Shown: piece after piece, positions 1 to 9,914 of the stretch
Position numbering within the stretch: the stretch's first letter is position 1
Layout of the letters: each line of letters begins with the position of its first letter
Source: an uncultured Bacteroides sp.
GTDB lineage: Bacteria > Bacteroidota > Bacteroidia > Bacteroidales > Bacteroidaceae
DNA length: 51,103 nt
Direction: 5' to 3'
Assembly (NCBI GenBank): GCA_947646015.1
Contig: CANSEY010000031.1
Location: 1-51,103 of the forward strand
Translations under genes and position numbers: made by a program
Notes under the pieces: generated by a model
What the model was told of the DNA's origin: nothing
Seen by the model: the letters and a program-made list of their open reading frames with translations, nothing else
Databases searched by the model: none

Positions 1-2
1 AG

Positions 3-68
3 GAAGATAGCCTGATGAGGGCTTTTAAGAGGTGGAGGAAGGCGATGAAAGATAATAGAAAATACTAA
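3..68 (+). CDS. Possible C-terminal end of a truncated gene
   Basis: An open frame enters from the left window edge and ends with TAA at 66-68. The visible tail of about 21 residues is strongly basic (MRAFKRWRKAMKDNRKY). Both other forward frames close within the first 15 bases. The stop lies just before a strong hairpin at 82-107, as expected for a gene end. No function can be read from so short a piece, and it could be chance. Confidence 0.35.
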   Translation, partial: EDSLMRAFKRWRKAMKDNRKY

Positions 69-75
69 TACATCT

Positions 76-107
76 AAAAAAGGGGCTGTCCGATTTTGGA
101 CAGCCCC
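76..107 (-). terminator. Rho-independent terminator of the GNAT gene
   Basis: A perfect 10-bp inverted repeat (ggggctgtcc at 82-91, ggacagcccc at 98-107, loop gatttt) is followed on the minus strand by six T residues (plus-strand A run 76-81). It lies downstream of the minus-strand gene ending at 200 and may also stop transcripts arriving from the left. Confidence 0.85.
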
Positions 108-199
108 ACACAAAAATAAGTCTTATATTTAGGCTGCACTAATAAAGCTACCTAAATCTTTATATATTTCCTCTATTTTAACAAACGACTATCAGGGAA

Positions 200-772
200 C
201 TATCTGTCCGATTCATCATCTCTCCAATGTTCAGGTTTGTTCAACTCATCCGAACACCTGATCTTTCCTTTATCCACATCAAATCCCTTCGGACTGATTG
301 CCTGAACCATCCAATAATCCGAGAACTGTTCCAGTATCGGGTAAGGAGCAGGATAACCCAGCCTGGCTGCATCCGGTATAAAACCATATTTTGGATAATA
401 TTCTTTATGCCCCAATACAAACACAAGGCACGAACCTTTTTCCTGCAACCTCTCTATACCTGCCCGTATCAGCATTCCGCCTATACCCTGCCGTTGATAT
501 TCCGGCTTGACAGCTAAAGGTGCAAGAATGTGCATCATCTGTTGTGCTCCCTGACCATCAAAATAGGCTCTGGTGAAGAGAATGTGTCCGACAGCCTCAC
601 CTTTGTAGAAAGCGAGCAACGAAACCATTGGTTCTGCGGTTTTGTCAGCCAGCAGATCGGCTACCAACTGTGCTTCTTTGTCATAGCCAAACGCTTGTTT
701 TTCAACAGTCATTATGCTGTCGAAATCATCTGTATTGGTCTCTCTGATTTGTATATTAATTGAATTTATCAT
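200..772 (-). CDS. GNAT-family N-acetyltransferase
   Basis: A 190-residue protein of the YhbS-like (COG3153) branch of the GNAT superfamily, which transfers an acetyl group from acetyl-CoA to an amine. The acetyl-CoA motif is clear at about residues 82-101 (LAPLAVKPEYQRQGIGGMLI, with the Q-R-Q-G-I-G pyrophosphate loop). The following 'GHKEYYPKYGF' is the usual YhbS motif B region. The N-terminus 'IQIRETNTDDFDSI' is a typical first strand and helix. There is no signal peptide or membrane segment, so it should be cytoplasmic. The start is an ATG at 772. It is transcribed alone, with its own terminator at 82-107. The substrate cannot be told from the sequence. Confidence 0.85.
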   Translation of the reverse strand: MINSINIQIRETNTDDFDSIMTVEKQAFGYDKEAQLVADLLADKTAEPMVSLLAFYKGEAVGHILFTRAYFDGQGAQQMMHILAPLAVKPEYQRQGIGGMLIRAGIERLQEKGSCLVFVLGHKEYYPKYGFIPDAARLGYPAPYPILEQFSDYWMVQAISPKGFDVDKGKIRCSDELNKPEHWRDDESDR

Positions 773-900
773 TTCATTGTTTTTTTGAGCATGTATATCT
801 TGCAGATAGTTATTATCCGCCTTATAGACATGCGATTATACTTATTATATAGAATATGAAAATAACTCTGACAAGAATATGCCAGAGTATGAATTAAGGG

Positions 901-928
901 ATAACCTTGACAGACTGCCAAAGGTTAT
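901..928. terminator. Weak hairpin downstream of the GH2 gene
   Basis: An 8-bp perfect inverted repeat (ataacctt 901-908, aaggttat 921-928) with a 12-nt loop sits 68 bp beyond the stop of the minus-strand GH2 gene. There is no clear T-run on either side, so it is only a possible terminator for the polysaccharide operon. Confidence 0.35.
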
Positions 929-995
929 TTACTTCACGGACTCCTTCTTAGCTTTACACATAGACCGCAAAGGTAATGCTTTCTATTGCATTATG

Positions 996-3044
996 CTATA
1001 GTTTGCAGCGAAAACTATCCATCAATTTTACTTTTTTATTGCTAGAAACTACTTTTATTTCATTCTCTCCCGGCTGCAACTCCACATTTTTCCATTCTAA
1101 AATAGCATACTGATCCGGCATTGCCTTACCATAGCTTTTTCCATTGACAAACAGTTCCGCCCCGGGCTGATTAGTGAATGCAGTAATCGTTTGCAGACGT
1201 CGGGAACGTACGGTGTTACGTTTTCCGGCCAGATAAAGCACAGGTTCTTCCTTGTTCCAGTTAGCCTTATAAAAGTAGAACGCGTCTTTACGTACTTTCC
1301 GGTCAAAGGTAACCAGCCCCTTATCATTAATTCCCGGACGATCGCCTTCCGTACGGTGAGCCGCACCGAAATCAAACATATTCCATACAAAGCTACCCCA
1401 TATATAAGGACGGGCAGAAATCGCTTTCCAGTTCTCGATATGATAATAGGTCTGCCAATTCTCCGGATGCCACCAACTGTTTGGCACGGATTTTACCAAC
1501 GAATCCTGCTGATGATAAATGCTGGCACCGGCACCATACTCACTGATGGCAATACGGATTTCCGGATAATCTCTATGCATACCGTCCAGCCAGCGTCCTA
1601 AATCGGCCGGGGTGCCTCCATACCATCCGTCGTACCGATTCCATGCGATGGCATCCGTTATGAAATTCAAGTCACCCATTTGATTACTTGCCGAAGTGGT
1701 AGGACGCGTAGTATCTTCCTGATGCGCCAGCTCATTTAATTCCTTGATATATTCCACCGGATTATCACCGGATTCAAGCAGTTCATTGAACAGCCCCCAT
1801 ACACAGATGGAAGGATGATTAAAATGTTGGCGGATCAGCTCCTTCAGCTGTTCTTTCCCATTAGCACGGAAAGAAGGCAGATTAACAAATCCTTTATCAT
1901 CATATCCTCCGGGACCGATAAAAGGTATTTCTGCCCAGACAATAATCCCATTCTTATCCATCAGATCATAGAAATAGGTAGCTTGCGGATAATGTGCCAG
2001 CCGAACCGCATTCACTCCCATTTCCAGCATCAGGGCTGCATCTTCTTCATGATGCTGAGGACGTAAAGCATTACCCACCTCACTCCTGTCCTGATGCCGG
2101 CAAACACCGTGAAGAGGCAGATGCTTACCATTCAAAAAGAATCCCTTATCCGGATCAATCCGATAATAACGAAATCCTAAAGGCTGCGTCACACAATCTA
2201 CCAGCTGCCCTCCTCTCGACAGAGAAACCTCCGCCTGATAAAGAAACGGGTCCTGACGGCCATTCCACAGATGAGGATTATTTATCTCAAATGTAAGTTC
2301 CTGCTGCAAAGCTGCATTCCCGGCAAGAGTAAGTGTCTGTTTCTGTTGCGCCACCACTTTCTGACCATCCAGCAAACGGATACCCAGTTCTACTTCCTGA
2401 CCGGCATTATTGCCATTTGCCAAATCAACGACCGCCCTTATTTTCGCATATTGATGACTGACACTATCCTGTATCAGACGAACTCCCGGAGAAGCATAAT
2501 TCAAAGGAGAAATACATGCCTCATCAGTGATCAGCAGATGCACATCCCTGTAAATACCGCCATAAAAATTAAAGTCACCCACCAAAGGCATCACGTCCAG
2601 TTGTTCTCCATTATTCACCCGCACTAATATAGAGTTCTCTTTTCCATAATTCACCTCTCCGGTTATTTCAAAGACAAAAGCTCCGTATCCTCCACGATGT
2701 TCACCGATATGACGGCGATTGATAAATACATCTGCTATACTGTTCGCCCCTTCGAAACGAAGGAAAAGACGCTTGCCTTGCCATTCGGGACGAATGAACA
2801 GTTTCTTTTCATAATTACCGATTCCCCGTTTATAGTCGATCTTTCCGGACAAAGCATCCTGTGTATTCCAGGTATGGGGCAGATCTACTCTTATTTCCGA
2901 CCCTTTCTGCACCTGATGCGAGAATCGGAACTTCCAGTTGTCGTTTAATAAAATATCCTGCCGCTGAGCAAATAGCGGCATACTGCAAAACAGAAATAAA
3001 GCAACTGCCATCAAACGGCAGCATGACATAATTGGTGTTCTCAT
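996..3044 (-). CDS. GH2 family glycoside hydrolase, probable beta-galactosidase
   Basis: A 682-residue exported enzyme; residues 1-26 form a signal peptide ending near FAQ. The layout is the GH2 one: a jelly-roll sugar-binding domain (about 30-175), an immunoglobulin-like domain (about 180-295) and a TIM barrel (about 297-600), with a short C-terminal beta domain. The 'HGVCRHQD' and 'MGVNAVRLAHYP' blocks are the family signature. The predicted acid/base is E421 in 'WGLFNEL' and the nucleophile E502 in 'SEYGAG'. It is shorter than LacZ (about 1000 residues) and matches the compact Bacteroides form. It is the last gene of the locus; its ATG (3044) is one base after the sulfatase stop, so translation is probably coupled. 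Beta-galactosidase is the best guess, but beta-glucuronidase or beta-mannosidase activity is not excluded. Confidence 0.85.
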   Translation of the reverse strand: MRTPIMSCCRLMAVALFLFCSMPLFAQRQDILLNDNWKFRFSHQVQKGSEIRVDLPHTWNTQDALSGKIDYKRGIGNYEKKLFIRPEWQGKRLFLRFEGANSIADVFINRRHIGEHRGGYGAFVFEITGEVNYGKENSILVRVNNGEQLDVMPLVGDFNFYGGIYRDVHLLITDEACISPLNYASPGVRLIQDSVSHQYAKIRAVVDLANGNNAGQEVELGIRLLDGQKVVAQQKQTLTLAGNAALQQELTFEINNPHLWNGRQDPFLYQAEVSLSRGGQLVDCVTQPLGFRYYRIDPDKGFFLNGKHLPLHGVCRHQDRSEVGNALRPQHHEEDAALMLEMGVNAVRLAHYPQATYFYDLMDKNGIIVWAEIPFIGPGGYDDKGFVNLPSFRANGKEQLKELIRQHFNHPSICVWGLFNELLESGDNPVEYIKELNELAHQEDTTRPTTSASNQMGDLNFITDAIAWNRYDGWYGGTPADLGRWLDGMHRDYPEIRIAISEYGAGASIYHQQDSLVKSVPNSWWHPENWQTYYHIENWKAISARPYIWGSFVWNMFDFGAAHRTEGDRPGINDKGLVTFDRKVRKDAFYFYKANWNKEEPVLYLAGKRNTVRSRRLQTITAFTNQPGAELFVNGKSYGKAMPDQYAILEWKNVELQPGENEIKVVSSNKKVKLMDSFRCKL

Positions 3045-3045
3045 A

Positions 3046-4494
3046 TTATTTTTTTAATGATGATTTCTTCACTTTGATAAAAGAAGAGAGTGATTCAACT
3101 TTACTCTTATATTTTTTCTCATTGACTCTATTTTTGTTTTCTTCTTTATCTATCCGATGATCGAACAGCATACTTGCTTTCTTCACGTCACCTTTCATCC
3201 ATTCGGCATAACTAAAACGTTGATCAACCGCATTGTCTCCCCCTTCCCACTGAATATAGACTTCATCCTTCGTCTTAGCCTTCAGATTGCTGAAAACTTT
3301 TGCAAAGCTCTGTCCATCCAACTGTTCTGCTGGTTGTGGTATCTGGCATAACTCGCACAAAGTAGGATACAAATCTACAAACTCAACCATCGACCGGGTC
3401 TTTCCTTTTTTCATTCCGGGCACACGGATAATCAACGGCACATGAGTAGAACGGTCCATCAGATTATGTTTACCCACAAAATCATGTTCGCCCAGATTCC
3501 AGCCATGATCTCCTAGCAGTACCACAATCGTATTCTCCGCCAGACCTAACTCATCCAGAGCATCCAGCACTTTTCCGATTTGTGCATCCACGTAGCTCAG
3601 GCAAGCATAATATCCATGCTTCACTTCCCGCTGAAAATCGGCATCCCCCGTATCAGTCACCCGTGCATAAGCATATATCTCACTCGAATTACGGACTTGT
3701 TCCGGCAAGCCTTCCGGTCTGAAACGGTTGGAAGCCAAAGGTATCTCTTCCCGCTTATACAAATCCCAATATTTCTTCGGAGCATTAAACGGCAAATGAG
3801 GTTTCCAAAATCCGCAAGCCAGGAAAAACGGCTTGTTCATTTCTTTCATACGCCGCAGGTCACGAATGGCACGTTCCGCCAATTTTCCGTCATCGTATGC
3901 CGTATCCGGAACATCCGCTGACTCGCAAAACGGTCCGCGCATAGTCTTGGGATTGATCGTCTTGCCCGATTCTGAGTTCATCCAAAGTTCCCATTTATTA
4001 TATTCCGCCCAATAGACATCGTATCCATCCGGATGATTCCGGTAGGGAGGTTCGCTCCACGATGCGGCATGATCGCTCATGTGGTGAAAAACTTTGCCAT
4101 CCGAAACTGTATGATAACCATTCTTTGTGAACCATCCGGAAAGAGGTATAGCCTCCGGACAATCCTTGCTGGCATAAGCCGAGAAATTCACAAAACGATC
4201 GGGATAGTGAGGATATACGCCTGTCAGAAGGCTGGCACGGGAAGCGCCACTCACCGGAACATTGCAATAAGCGTTCTGAAACAAGACTCCGCTCGATGCC
4301 AGACGATCCATATTCGGAGTCTTGACCGCCTCCACTCCGTAACAACCCAGTTCGGGACGCATATCGTCAGCCATCAGAAAAAGAACATTCATTCTGGAAA
4401 CATCGGAGACATTGTGCTGCGCCTGCACAGCAGAGGCCATACAGCAAGCTGTCCCGCAAAGAAGGGTATATTTTACCGAAATAGCGTTCTTCAT
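3046..4494 (-). CDS. S1-family sulfatase, iduronate-2-sulfatase-like
   Basis: The protein has 482 residues. A frame extension to a TTG at 4563 runs through an intergenic hairpin, so the ATG at 4494 with an immediate signal peptide (MKNAISVKYTLLCGTACC, cleavage near VQAQ) is preferred. 'NVLFLMADDMRPELGCYG' holds the metal-binding aspartates (D43, D44), followed by 'PNMDRLASSG'. The formylglycine signature is S-G-A-S-R (S82-R86), so this is a serine-type sulfatase that needs an anaerobic maturase (anSME) encoded elsewhere. 'GDHGWNLGEHDFVGKHN' is the second metal/sulfate-binding block. The closest resemblance is to iduronate-2-sulfatase-like enzymes. It removes sulfate from a glycan, presumably before the GH2 enzyme acts. 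It lies between susD and the GH2 gene in one operon. Confidence 0.9.
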   Translation of the reverse strand: MKNAISVKYTLLCGTACCMASAVQAQHNVSDVSRMNVLFLMADDMRPELGCYGVEAVKTPNMDRLASSGVLFQNAYCNVPVSGASRASLLTGVYPHYPDRFVNFSAYASKDCPEAIPLSGWFTKNGYHTVSDGKVFHHMSDHAASWSEPPYRNHPDGYDVYWAEYNKWELWMNSESGKTINPKTMRGPFCESADVPDTAYDDGKLAERAIRDLRRMKEMNKPFFLACGFWKPHLPFNAPKKYWDLYKREEIPLASNRFRPEGLPEQVRNSSEIYAYARVTDTGDADFQREVKHGYYACLSYVDAQIGKVLDALDELGLAENTIVVLLGDHGWNLGEHDFVGKHNLMDRSTHVPLIIRVPGMKKGKTRSMVEFVDLYPTLCELCQIPQPAEQLDGQSFAKVFSNLKAKTKDEVYIQWEGGDNAVDQRFSYAEWMKGDVKKASMLFDHRIDKEENKNRVNEKKYKSKVESLSSFIKVKKSSLKK

Positions 4495-4511
4495 TTTATA
4501 GTTTAAATTTT

Positions 4512-4546
4512 CAAGACCTGCAATATACAAAATATTACAGGTCTTG
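4512..4546 (-). other. Intercistronic hairpin between susD and sulfatase genes
   Basis: A 9-bp perfect inverted repeat (caagacctg 4512-4520, caggtcttg 4538-4546), extended inward by aatat/atatt after one mismatch, occupies the 73-bp gap between the susD stop and the sulfatase ATG. There is no proper T-run, so it looks like an RNA-stabilising or partially terminating hairpin that would lower expression of the enzymes relative to SusCD. Confidence 0.6.
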
Positions 4547-4567
4547 CCTCTGTTTTTACTCAAAAAA

Positions 4568-6373
4568 TTATTTAGTCCATACCGGATTCTGTTCCAGATT
4601 CGTATTCAGTGCCAGTTGCTTCAGAGGCAGCGGATACAGGTAATAATGTTCCTGCCATCCGAGCGGAGCGTCAAAGAAGTAAACATACCCTTCGTCATTA
4701 CTCGGTCCGCCGGTTACTTTCAGATTTTTAGCCGAAGCTCCCGTCACATATACTCCCAACGGGCGTTTATTGACATAGTCTCCTTTTTTCCATCTGCGAA
4801 GGTCATCCAGACGGAATCCTTCCCCCATCAGTTCCACACGTCTCTCCCTGCGTACCTCCCACAGAAGAGCAGGAACGGAAGGATCACGGGTCGTATCAAA
4901 ATCATCTGTAATGTCTTCGACCGTCATTTTCGCTACATGTCCGCGTGCACGAAGTTTATTAATGGATTTATCGGCAGCCGTCTGATCAAACTTACCTAAT
5001 TCGCACATGGCTTCGGCATAATTCACCATTACCTCTCCTACACGGAACAAAGGCGCATCTGTCGTATTCACTCCATTGGCATTGGTAGCTACGGTATGCG
5101 TATTATAGTACTTCCATACCCAGAATCCCATTTGAGAAGCATTCCAGCCCTGTCCCCAGTTCTGATTCTTGAAGTGCGGCTGCCCCTGCACCGTGAATCC
5201 TTTGAAGTTGGAAGACGGCAAACGATGATAAGTCTCACCGGAGATTGTAGCAAGAAGATCTATAAACTCTCTGTCCTGCGCATGATCCGTATATTTCCAG
5301 TCGGCCGTGCTCGGACCATTTTCTTTCTTTACCATATAGGGAGGACATATCGTCAGATACAACCGGTAATCACGGTCGCGGAACTGTCCATAAATCTCCT
5401 TATCACCGCCATACCGACTGGTGGTAGTACTTACCGGACGACCATCCGTACACAGATAACTGTCTACCGCATCCTTTGTCGCCTCAATATAAGATTCACC
5501 GGTACGCACCATACGTGTCAGACCATGCATCAACTGACCGGTTTCATAGGCTTTATACAAGATAATGCCCGTTACCCCATCCAAAGATTCCGAATTGAAA
5601 AGCTCGTCATACCGTGGATGCACATTCGGATAAACCTTCAAGACTTCTTCCGACGCACGTACACATTCTTTCAAGTAAGTCTCGGCATCAGACAATCCAT
5701 GATATTTCCGCCAAGTACCCTCGAACAAAGCAAAACGGGAAATAAGTGCCTGCACCACAGATATACCAATGGTGTTTTTGCCATCGTCCGCACCGATATG
5801 TGTCTCCGCATATTTCAGGTTGGACAGGATATTCGAAGCCACCAGATCGCGACTATCCCGTTTGCCGTACAGTTCCGGACTGTCTTCTTTCAACGCATTC
5901 TCCACCCAAGGGATATCTCCAAAGCGGGAAAGCATCTGAAAGTATTTATATGAACGGAAGAAATAGCCGACACTGCGCCAGTGCTCCTTCTCCGTATCAT
6001 TCATCTGCGAACCATCGATATTGTCCAGCATCAGATTTACCCGGCGGATATAGTCGTAATCCCATTCCTTGACTTCATCTGTTGCCTTCGCCTTCTGGTA
6101 TGCCCACTGCCCTTCATATCCGGACAAACCTTTGATCATATTGTCCGACTCAAAATCTCCGCGGAATATTTCGTCCGTCTGCCCCGTATCATACGTATAT
6201 CCGAAGAATACATTATATAATCCCCATGCATACGTTTTGAAGTTATCATAGGTAGTAAAGACTGTCGCTTCCGTCTGTTGTCCTTTCGGATAAACTTCCA
6301 GAAAAGAGTCATTCAAACAAGACGACATCAGCAAACAGAGACTAATGCCCGTACCCAGTATATATTTCTTCAT
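4568..6373 (-). CDS. SusD/RagB-family outer-membrane glycan-binding lipoprotein
   Basis: A 601-residue surface lipoprotein. The signal peptide ends in a lipobox with the acylated Cys at residue 19 (LLMSSC). The N-terminal TPR-like half and the C-terminal SusD_RagB region are recognisable, with the typical 'APLFRVGEVMVNYAEAMCELG' region written here as positions about 455-475 and the near-C-terminal 'LWEVRRERRVELMGEG', 'DLRRWKKGD' and 'YLYPLPLKQL' blocks that mark the family. SusD proteins cap the SusC barrel and capture the glycan at the cell surface. The gene follows susC by 29 bp in the same operon. The ligand cannot be predicted beyond the sulfated beta-galactoside suggested by the downstream enzymes. 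Confidence 0.95.
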   Translation of the reverse strand: MKKYILGTGISLCLLMSSCLNDSFLEVYPKGQQTEATVFTTYDNFKTYAWGLYNVFFGYTYDTGQTDEIFRGDFESDNMIKGLSGYEGQWAYQKAKATDEVKEWDYDYIRRVNLMLDNIDGSQMNDTEKEHWRSVGYFFRSYKYFQMLSRFGDIPWVENALKEDSPELYGKRDSRDLVASNILSNLKYAETHIGADDGKNTIGISVVQALISRFALFEGTWRKYHGLSDAETYLKECVRASEEVLKVYPNVHPRYDELFNSESLDGVTGIILYKAYETGQLMHGLTRMVRTGESYIEATKDAVDSYLCTDGRPVSTTTSRYGGDKEIYGQFRDRDYRLYLTICPPYMVKKENGPSTADWKYTDHAQDREFIDLLATISGETYHRLPSSNFKGFTVQGQPHFKNQNWGQGWNASQMGFWVWKYYNTHTVATNANGVNTTDAPLFRVGEVMVNYAEAMCELGKFDQTAADKSINKLRARGHVAKMTVEDITDDFDTTRDPSVPALLWEVRRERRVELMGEGFRLDDLRRWKKGDYVNKRPLGVYVTGASAKNLKVTGGPSNDEGYVYFFDAPLGWQEHYYLYPLPLKQLALNTNLEQNPVWTK

Positions 6374-6402
6374 AACAATTACTCTTTTAAATAGTGAAAC
6401 AA

Positions 6403-9400
6403 TCAGAATGAAAGGTTGATACCAAACGAATACTGCCGCATATACGGATAGGTAAAACCGCGTTGTCCCAAGTCATCCGTTACCGAACGTTCCGGATCGA
6501 GTCCTTTCGGCAAATGATCGAATGTATAAAGATTCTCACCGCTAAAGAAGACAGCCAGATTATTGACACCGATCTTAGTCATCCACTTGGACGGGAAATT
6601 ATAAGATAAGGTGATGTTCCGGATACTCAGGTAGGAACCATCCTGCAGATAACGGGTCTGAATACGTGTATTGGCAGCTGTATTTCCGGCAGCTTTCTCA
6701 TACAGACGGGGGAAATAGCTGTCTGTGCGCTCCGGCGTCCAGTAATTCAGTTGTGTGTCATATACCGTCGTCCATGCGTCATAGTGCGGATAGAACAAGT
6801 CATTCATAATCCACAAATCACGTTTGCCTACTCCCTGCAACAGGAAAGATAAAGAGACCCCCTTCCAGTTTGCACCACCGTGGATGCCATACTGATAACG
6901 ACGGGTACTATTACCGATGATCTTACGGTCGCCCGGATCTTTCGTCGTACTTGTACCTCCGTTGATAATATCGTTGTCATCCAGATCTTTATACAGGATA
7001 TCACCCGGATTCGGATTGTAGCCTTCCACTTTTGGAATGCCTGCTTTCAGCTTGCCATCGGCATCAAAATCATCAACAGTATACAGGCGGTCGGTAACAT
7101 ACCCCCAGATTTCACCCAGTTCCATACCTACACGGTAAGTATCTTTATCGTTCTTATCCTTGCCGAAGAGACCTGTCTCGTTATTATACTTGGTAATCTT
7201 GGTTTTAGCATCATAAAGGTTGAAGCCCAGATTGTATTTCACTTTTCCGATCTGATCATTCCAGTCTACAGTGATCTCCCATCCTTTGGAACGAAGATCG
7301 GCAGTATTCTGCAAAGGAGCACTTGCACCCAGCACAGCCGGTAATTCCGCTCCCGGAGCGAGCATACCTTTCGTATCACGACGATACCAGTCGAATACAA
7401 GATTCAGCCTGTTGTTCAATAAACCCAGATCAAAACCGACATCGACAGTCGTCACTTTTTCCCAGGTAAAACTGTTACTGACCAATGCAGCTGGTTTAAG
7501 GGTAGTTACCTTGATACCCGAAACGGTCCAGTAAGCCTGCTCGGCATCCATACCCGGAATATAAGCGTATGGAGTGATACTCTGATTGCCGATATTACCC
7601 CACGAAGCACGCAATTTTAAGTTAGACAATACGGATGTCAACGGTTTCATAAACGCTTCTTCGCTCACACGCCATCCGGCAGAGACAGAAGGAAAGAAAC
7701 CGAAGCGACTGTCTTTCGGAAATTTGGAAGAGCCGTCATAGCGTCCGTTCGTTTCAATCAGATATTTGCCGGCAAAGGAGTAGTTGATACGATAGAATAA
7801 TCCTCTTACTGTATAGCGTTCGAATTTATCTTTAGCGAAATAATCTCCTGTAGCCTGCGATATAGAAGGAAGGTCTTCGTTAATCATGTTCATACGCGAC
7901 ATTTCCGCATAGCGATAGTCACTGCTCTCCTGATTGAAACCTCCCATCACGGTGACTTCATGCTTGCCCCATGTGTTATTGTAGTTTCCGTAGAAGTTCA
8001 AGGCATTATAATCGGTAATGCCGTTGGAGTTTTCATACTTAGAGTTTGCCGTCGAAGTCTCTTTCACAAAGTTACCTCCGTGGGCATAATAGAACTTCTT
8101 TTCAAACTTGGTCTTTTCATTACTCAGATGGTTGTATGTATATTCACCCACCAGTTTGACGTTCTTCAAAGGAGTAATCGTCACCTTTCCGAAGATACGG
8201 ATATTGTTTTTCTGGATAGTCGTCGGATAAGCAAGATTAATCAGATTCCGGGGAGTATTGATCGGTAGTTCTTCTCCGTCGATATTCATTGTTCCGATAG
8301 GGAAATAAGACGGGAAGGCAACGGCTGCTCCCCAGATTCCATATCCTCCCGAAGTCTCCGGCAATTCTGATTTCGAGTTCGTGTATTTGATATCCAGTTC
8401 CGGAGTAATCCATGAGAATACGTCCGAACGGATATAAGAAGACACATTGTAACGTTTATACGCATCCTTGTCCGAGGCCAGCACTCCATTCTCATCGACC
8501 ATACCGAAAGAGAAACGATAAGATATATCTTTCGTGCCGCCACCTACAGAAAGATTGTGCGTCTGCTGGAAACCGGTCTCCATCATATCATCAAACAGAT
8601 TGGTTTCTGCCAGACTATAGCGCAATCCGTCCACCATTGCATACCCATCGGGATAAGCCGAAGGATTGGCATTGTATTCTTTCAATAAATCCAGCCACGT
8701 ATCCACATTCTGTCCACTCTGATAGTTGATGGTTCCCATGTCTTTATAAGCCTGCACCGTCTGAAGCGGTGTTGCCTTACGAGGCATATTGGCAGGTCTG
8801 CTAAATGAGAAATTGTTAGAATAATTAATAGAAAGCCTGGTTGAATCCGATCCTTTCTTTGTCGTAATCAGAATGACGCCAAATGCGGCACGTGCCCCGT
8901 AGATAGCCGAAGAAGCAGCATCTTTCAAGACCGTTACTGATTCAATATCATTCGGATCGAGCATATTGATATCCATTTCTACGTTATCCACCAGAACCAA
9001 CGGTTTGCCATTCTTATCCAGACTGTTGACACCACGGATATTGAAACTCATTTCCTCTCCCGGCCTACCGGAGTTACCCGTAATCTGCAAACCGGGCATC
9101 GCACCTTTCAAGGCATCGCTGACCGACACTACCGGACGGTCTCCCAATACTTCATCCATCTTCACACTGCTTACCGCACCGGTCAGATTCGCTTTCTTCT
9201 GTACACCGTAGCCTACTACCACCACTTCGTCAATCAGACGGCTGTCTTCTTTCAGAGCAATGTGCAAAGGAGTCTGATTTTTGACAACGACTTCCTGCGT
9301 AGCATATCCGATATAAGACACGGATAATCGTGCATTCGGAGTCACCGACAGAGAAAAGTTTCCATCCATATCCGTAATCGTACCTTCCGTAGAATTCAGC

Positions 9401-9819
9401 ACTTTCACATTGGCACCAATCACTCCTTCACCCGAAGGATCGGTCACTTTGCCTTTCAGGACAAACGCTTTTCCCTGTTCCTTTTCAGGCACTGCGGCAT
9501 GGAATATGACCACCCGGTTTCCGTTCACTTCATAACTGATCCCCGTACCAGTCAGCAGTTGGGCCATCACGTCATTAATTGTACCCTTGTCCACGTTCAC
9601 AGAGACTTTCTTATTCAGGTCAATGTCGTTATTGCGAATCAGAAAAGAATAATTTCCCTGCTTCCTGACTACTTCAATGGCTTCTTTCAAAGTAACGTTA
9701 TCTGCTTTGACACTGAACTTCTTGTTTTGTTCCTGTGCTGAAAGTTGAAAACCTGTCAGGACATTACTTAGGGACAAAAGCAGAAACATCAATAATGTTT
9801 TTCTTATTATCAATCTCAT
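6403..9819 (-). CDS. SusC/RagA TonB-dependent transporter with STN signalling domain
   Basis: A 1138-residue outer-membrane transporter. The ATG at 9819 is chosen over a GTG three codons upstream. A signal peptide (about 1-28) is followed by an STN domain (about 32-105, containing 'TLKEAIEVVRKQGNYSF'), a carboxypeptidase-regulatory-like domain (about 120-200, 'GKVTDPSGEGVIGANV'), a TonB-box-like 'IDEVVVVGYG', the plug ('IESVTVLKDAASSAIYGARA') and a C-terminal barrel ending in F ('YSFGINLSF'). It imports glycan fragments across the outer membrane using TonB energy. The STN domain is the part that signals to FecR-type anti-sigma factors, and exactly such a pair lies directly upstream, so this transporter probably induces its own operon when ligand is bound. 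Confidence 0.95.
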   Translation of the reverse strand: MRLIIRKTLLMFLLLSLSNVLTGFQLSAQEQNKKFSVKADNVTLKEAIEVVRKQGNYSFLIRNNDIDLNKKVSVNVDKGTINDVMAQLLTGTGISYEVNGNRVVIFHAAVPEKEQGKAFVLKGKVTDPSGEGVIGANVKVLNSTEGTITDMDGNFSLSVTPNARLSVSYIGYATQEVVVKNQTPLHIALKEDSRLIDEVVVVGYGVQKKANLTGAVSSVKMDEVLGDRPVVSVSDALKGAMPGLQITGNSGRPGEEMSFNIRGVNSLDKNGKPLVLVDNVEMDINMLDPNDIESVTVLKDAASSAIYGARAAFGVILITTKKGSDSTRLSINYSNNFSFSRPANMPRKATPLQTVQAYKDMGTINYQSGQNVDTWLDLLKEYNANPSAYPDGYAMVDGLRYSLAETNLFDDMMETGFQQTHNLSVGGGTKDISYRFSFGMVDENGVLASDKDAYKRYNVSSYIRSDVFSWITPELDIKYTNSKSELPETSGGYGIWGAAVAFPSYFPIGTMNIDGEELPINTPRNLINLAYPTTIQKNNIRIFGKVTITPLKNVKLVGEYTYNHLSNEKTKFEKKFYYAHGGNFVKETSTANSKYENSNGITDYNALNFYGNYNNTWGKHEVTVMGGFNQESSDYRYAEMSRMNMINEDLPSISQATGDYFAKDKFERYTVRGLFYRINYSFAGKYLIETNGRYDGSSKFPKDSRFGFFPSVSAGWRVSEEAFMKPLTSVLSNLKLRASWGNIGNQSITPYAYIPGMDAEQAYWTVSGIKVTTLKPAALVSNSFTWEKVTTVDVGFDLGLLNNRLNLVFDWYRRDTKGMLAPGAELPAVLGASAPLQNTADLRSKGWEITVDWNDQIGKVKYNLGFNLYDAKTKITKYNNETGLFGKDKNDKDTYRVGMELGEIWGYVTDRLYTVDDFDADGKLKAGIPKVEGYNPNPGDILYKDLDDNDIINGGTSTTKDPGDRKIIGNSTRRYQYGIHGGANWKGVSLSFLLQGVGKRDLWIMNDLFYPHYDAWTTVYDTQLNYWTPERTDSYFPRLYEKAAGNTAANTRIQTRYLQDGSYLSIRNITLSYNFPSKWMTKIGVNNLAVFFSGENLYTFDHLPKGLDPERSVTDDLGQRGFTYPYMRQYSFGINLSF

Positions 9820-9914
9820 TTTTATCACTATTAAAGGTTAACATATAGTTATTTATCGTAGCTGCGGACTGCCGGTATATCTATCGGCTGTGTCCATTTT
9901 CTTTCTCCTTCCTT

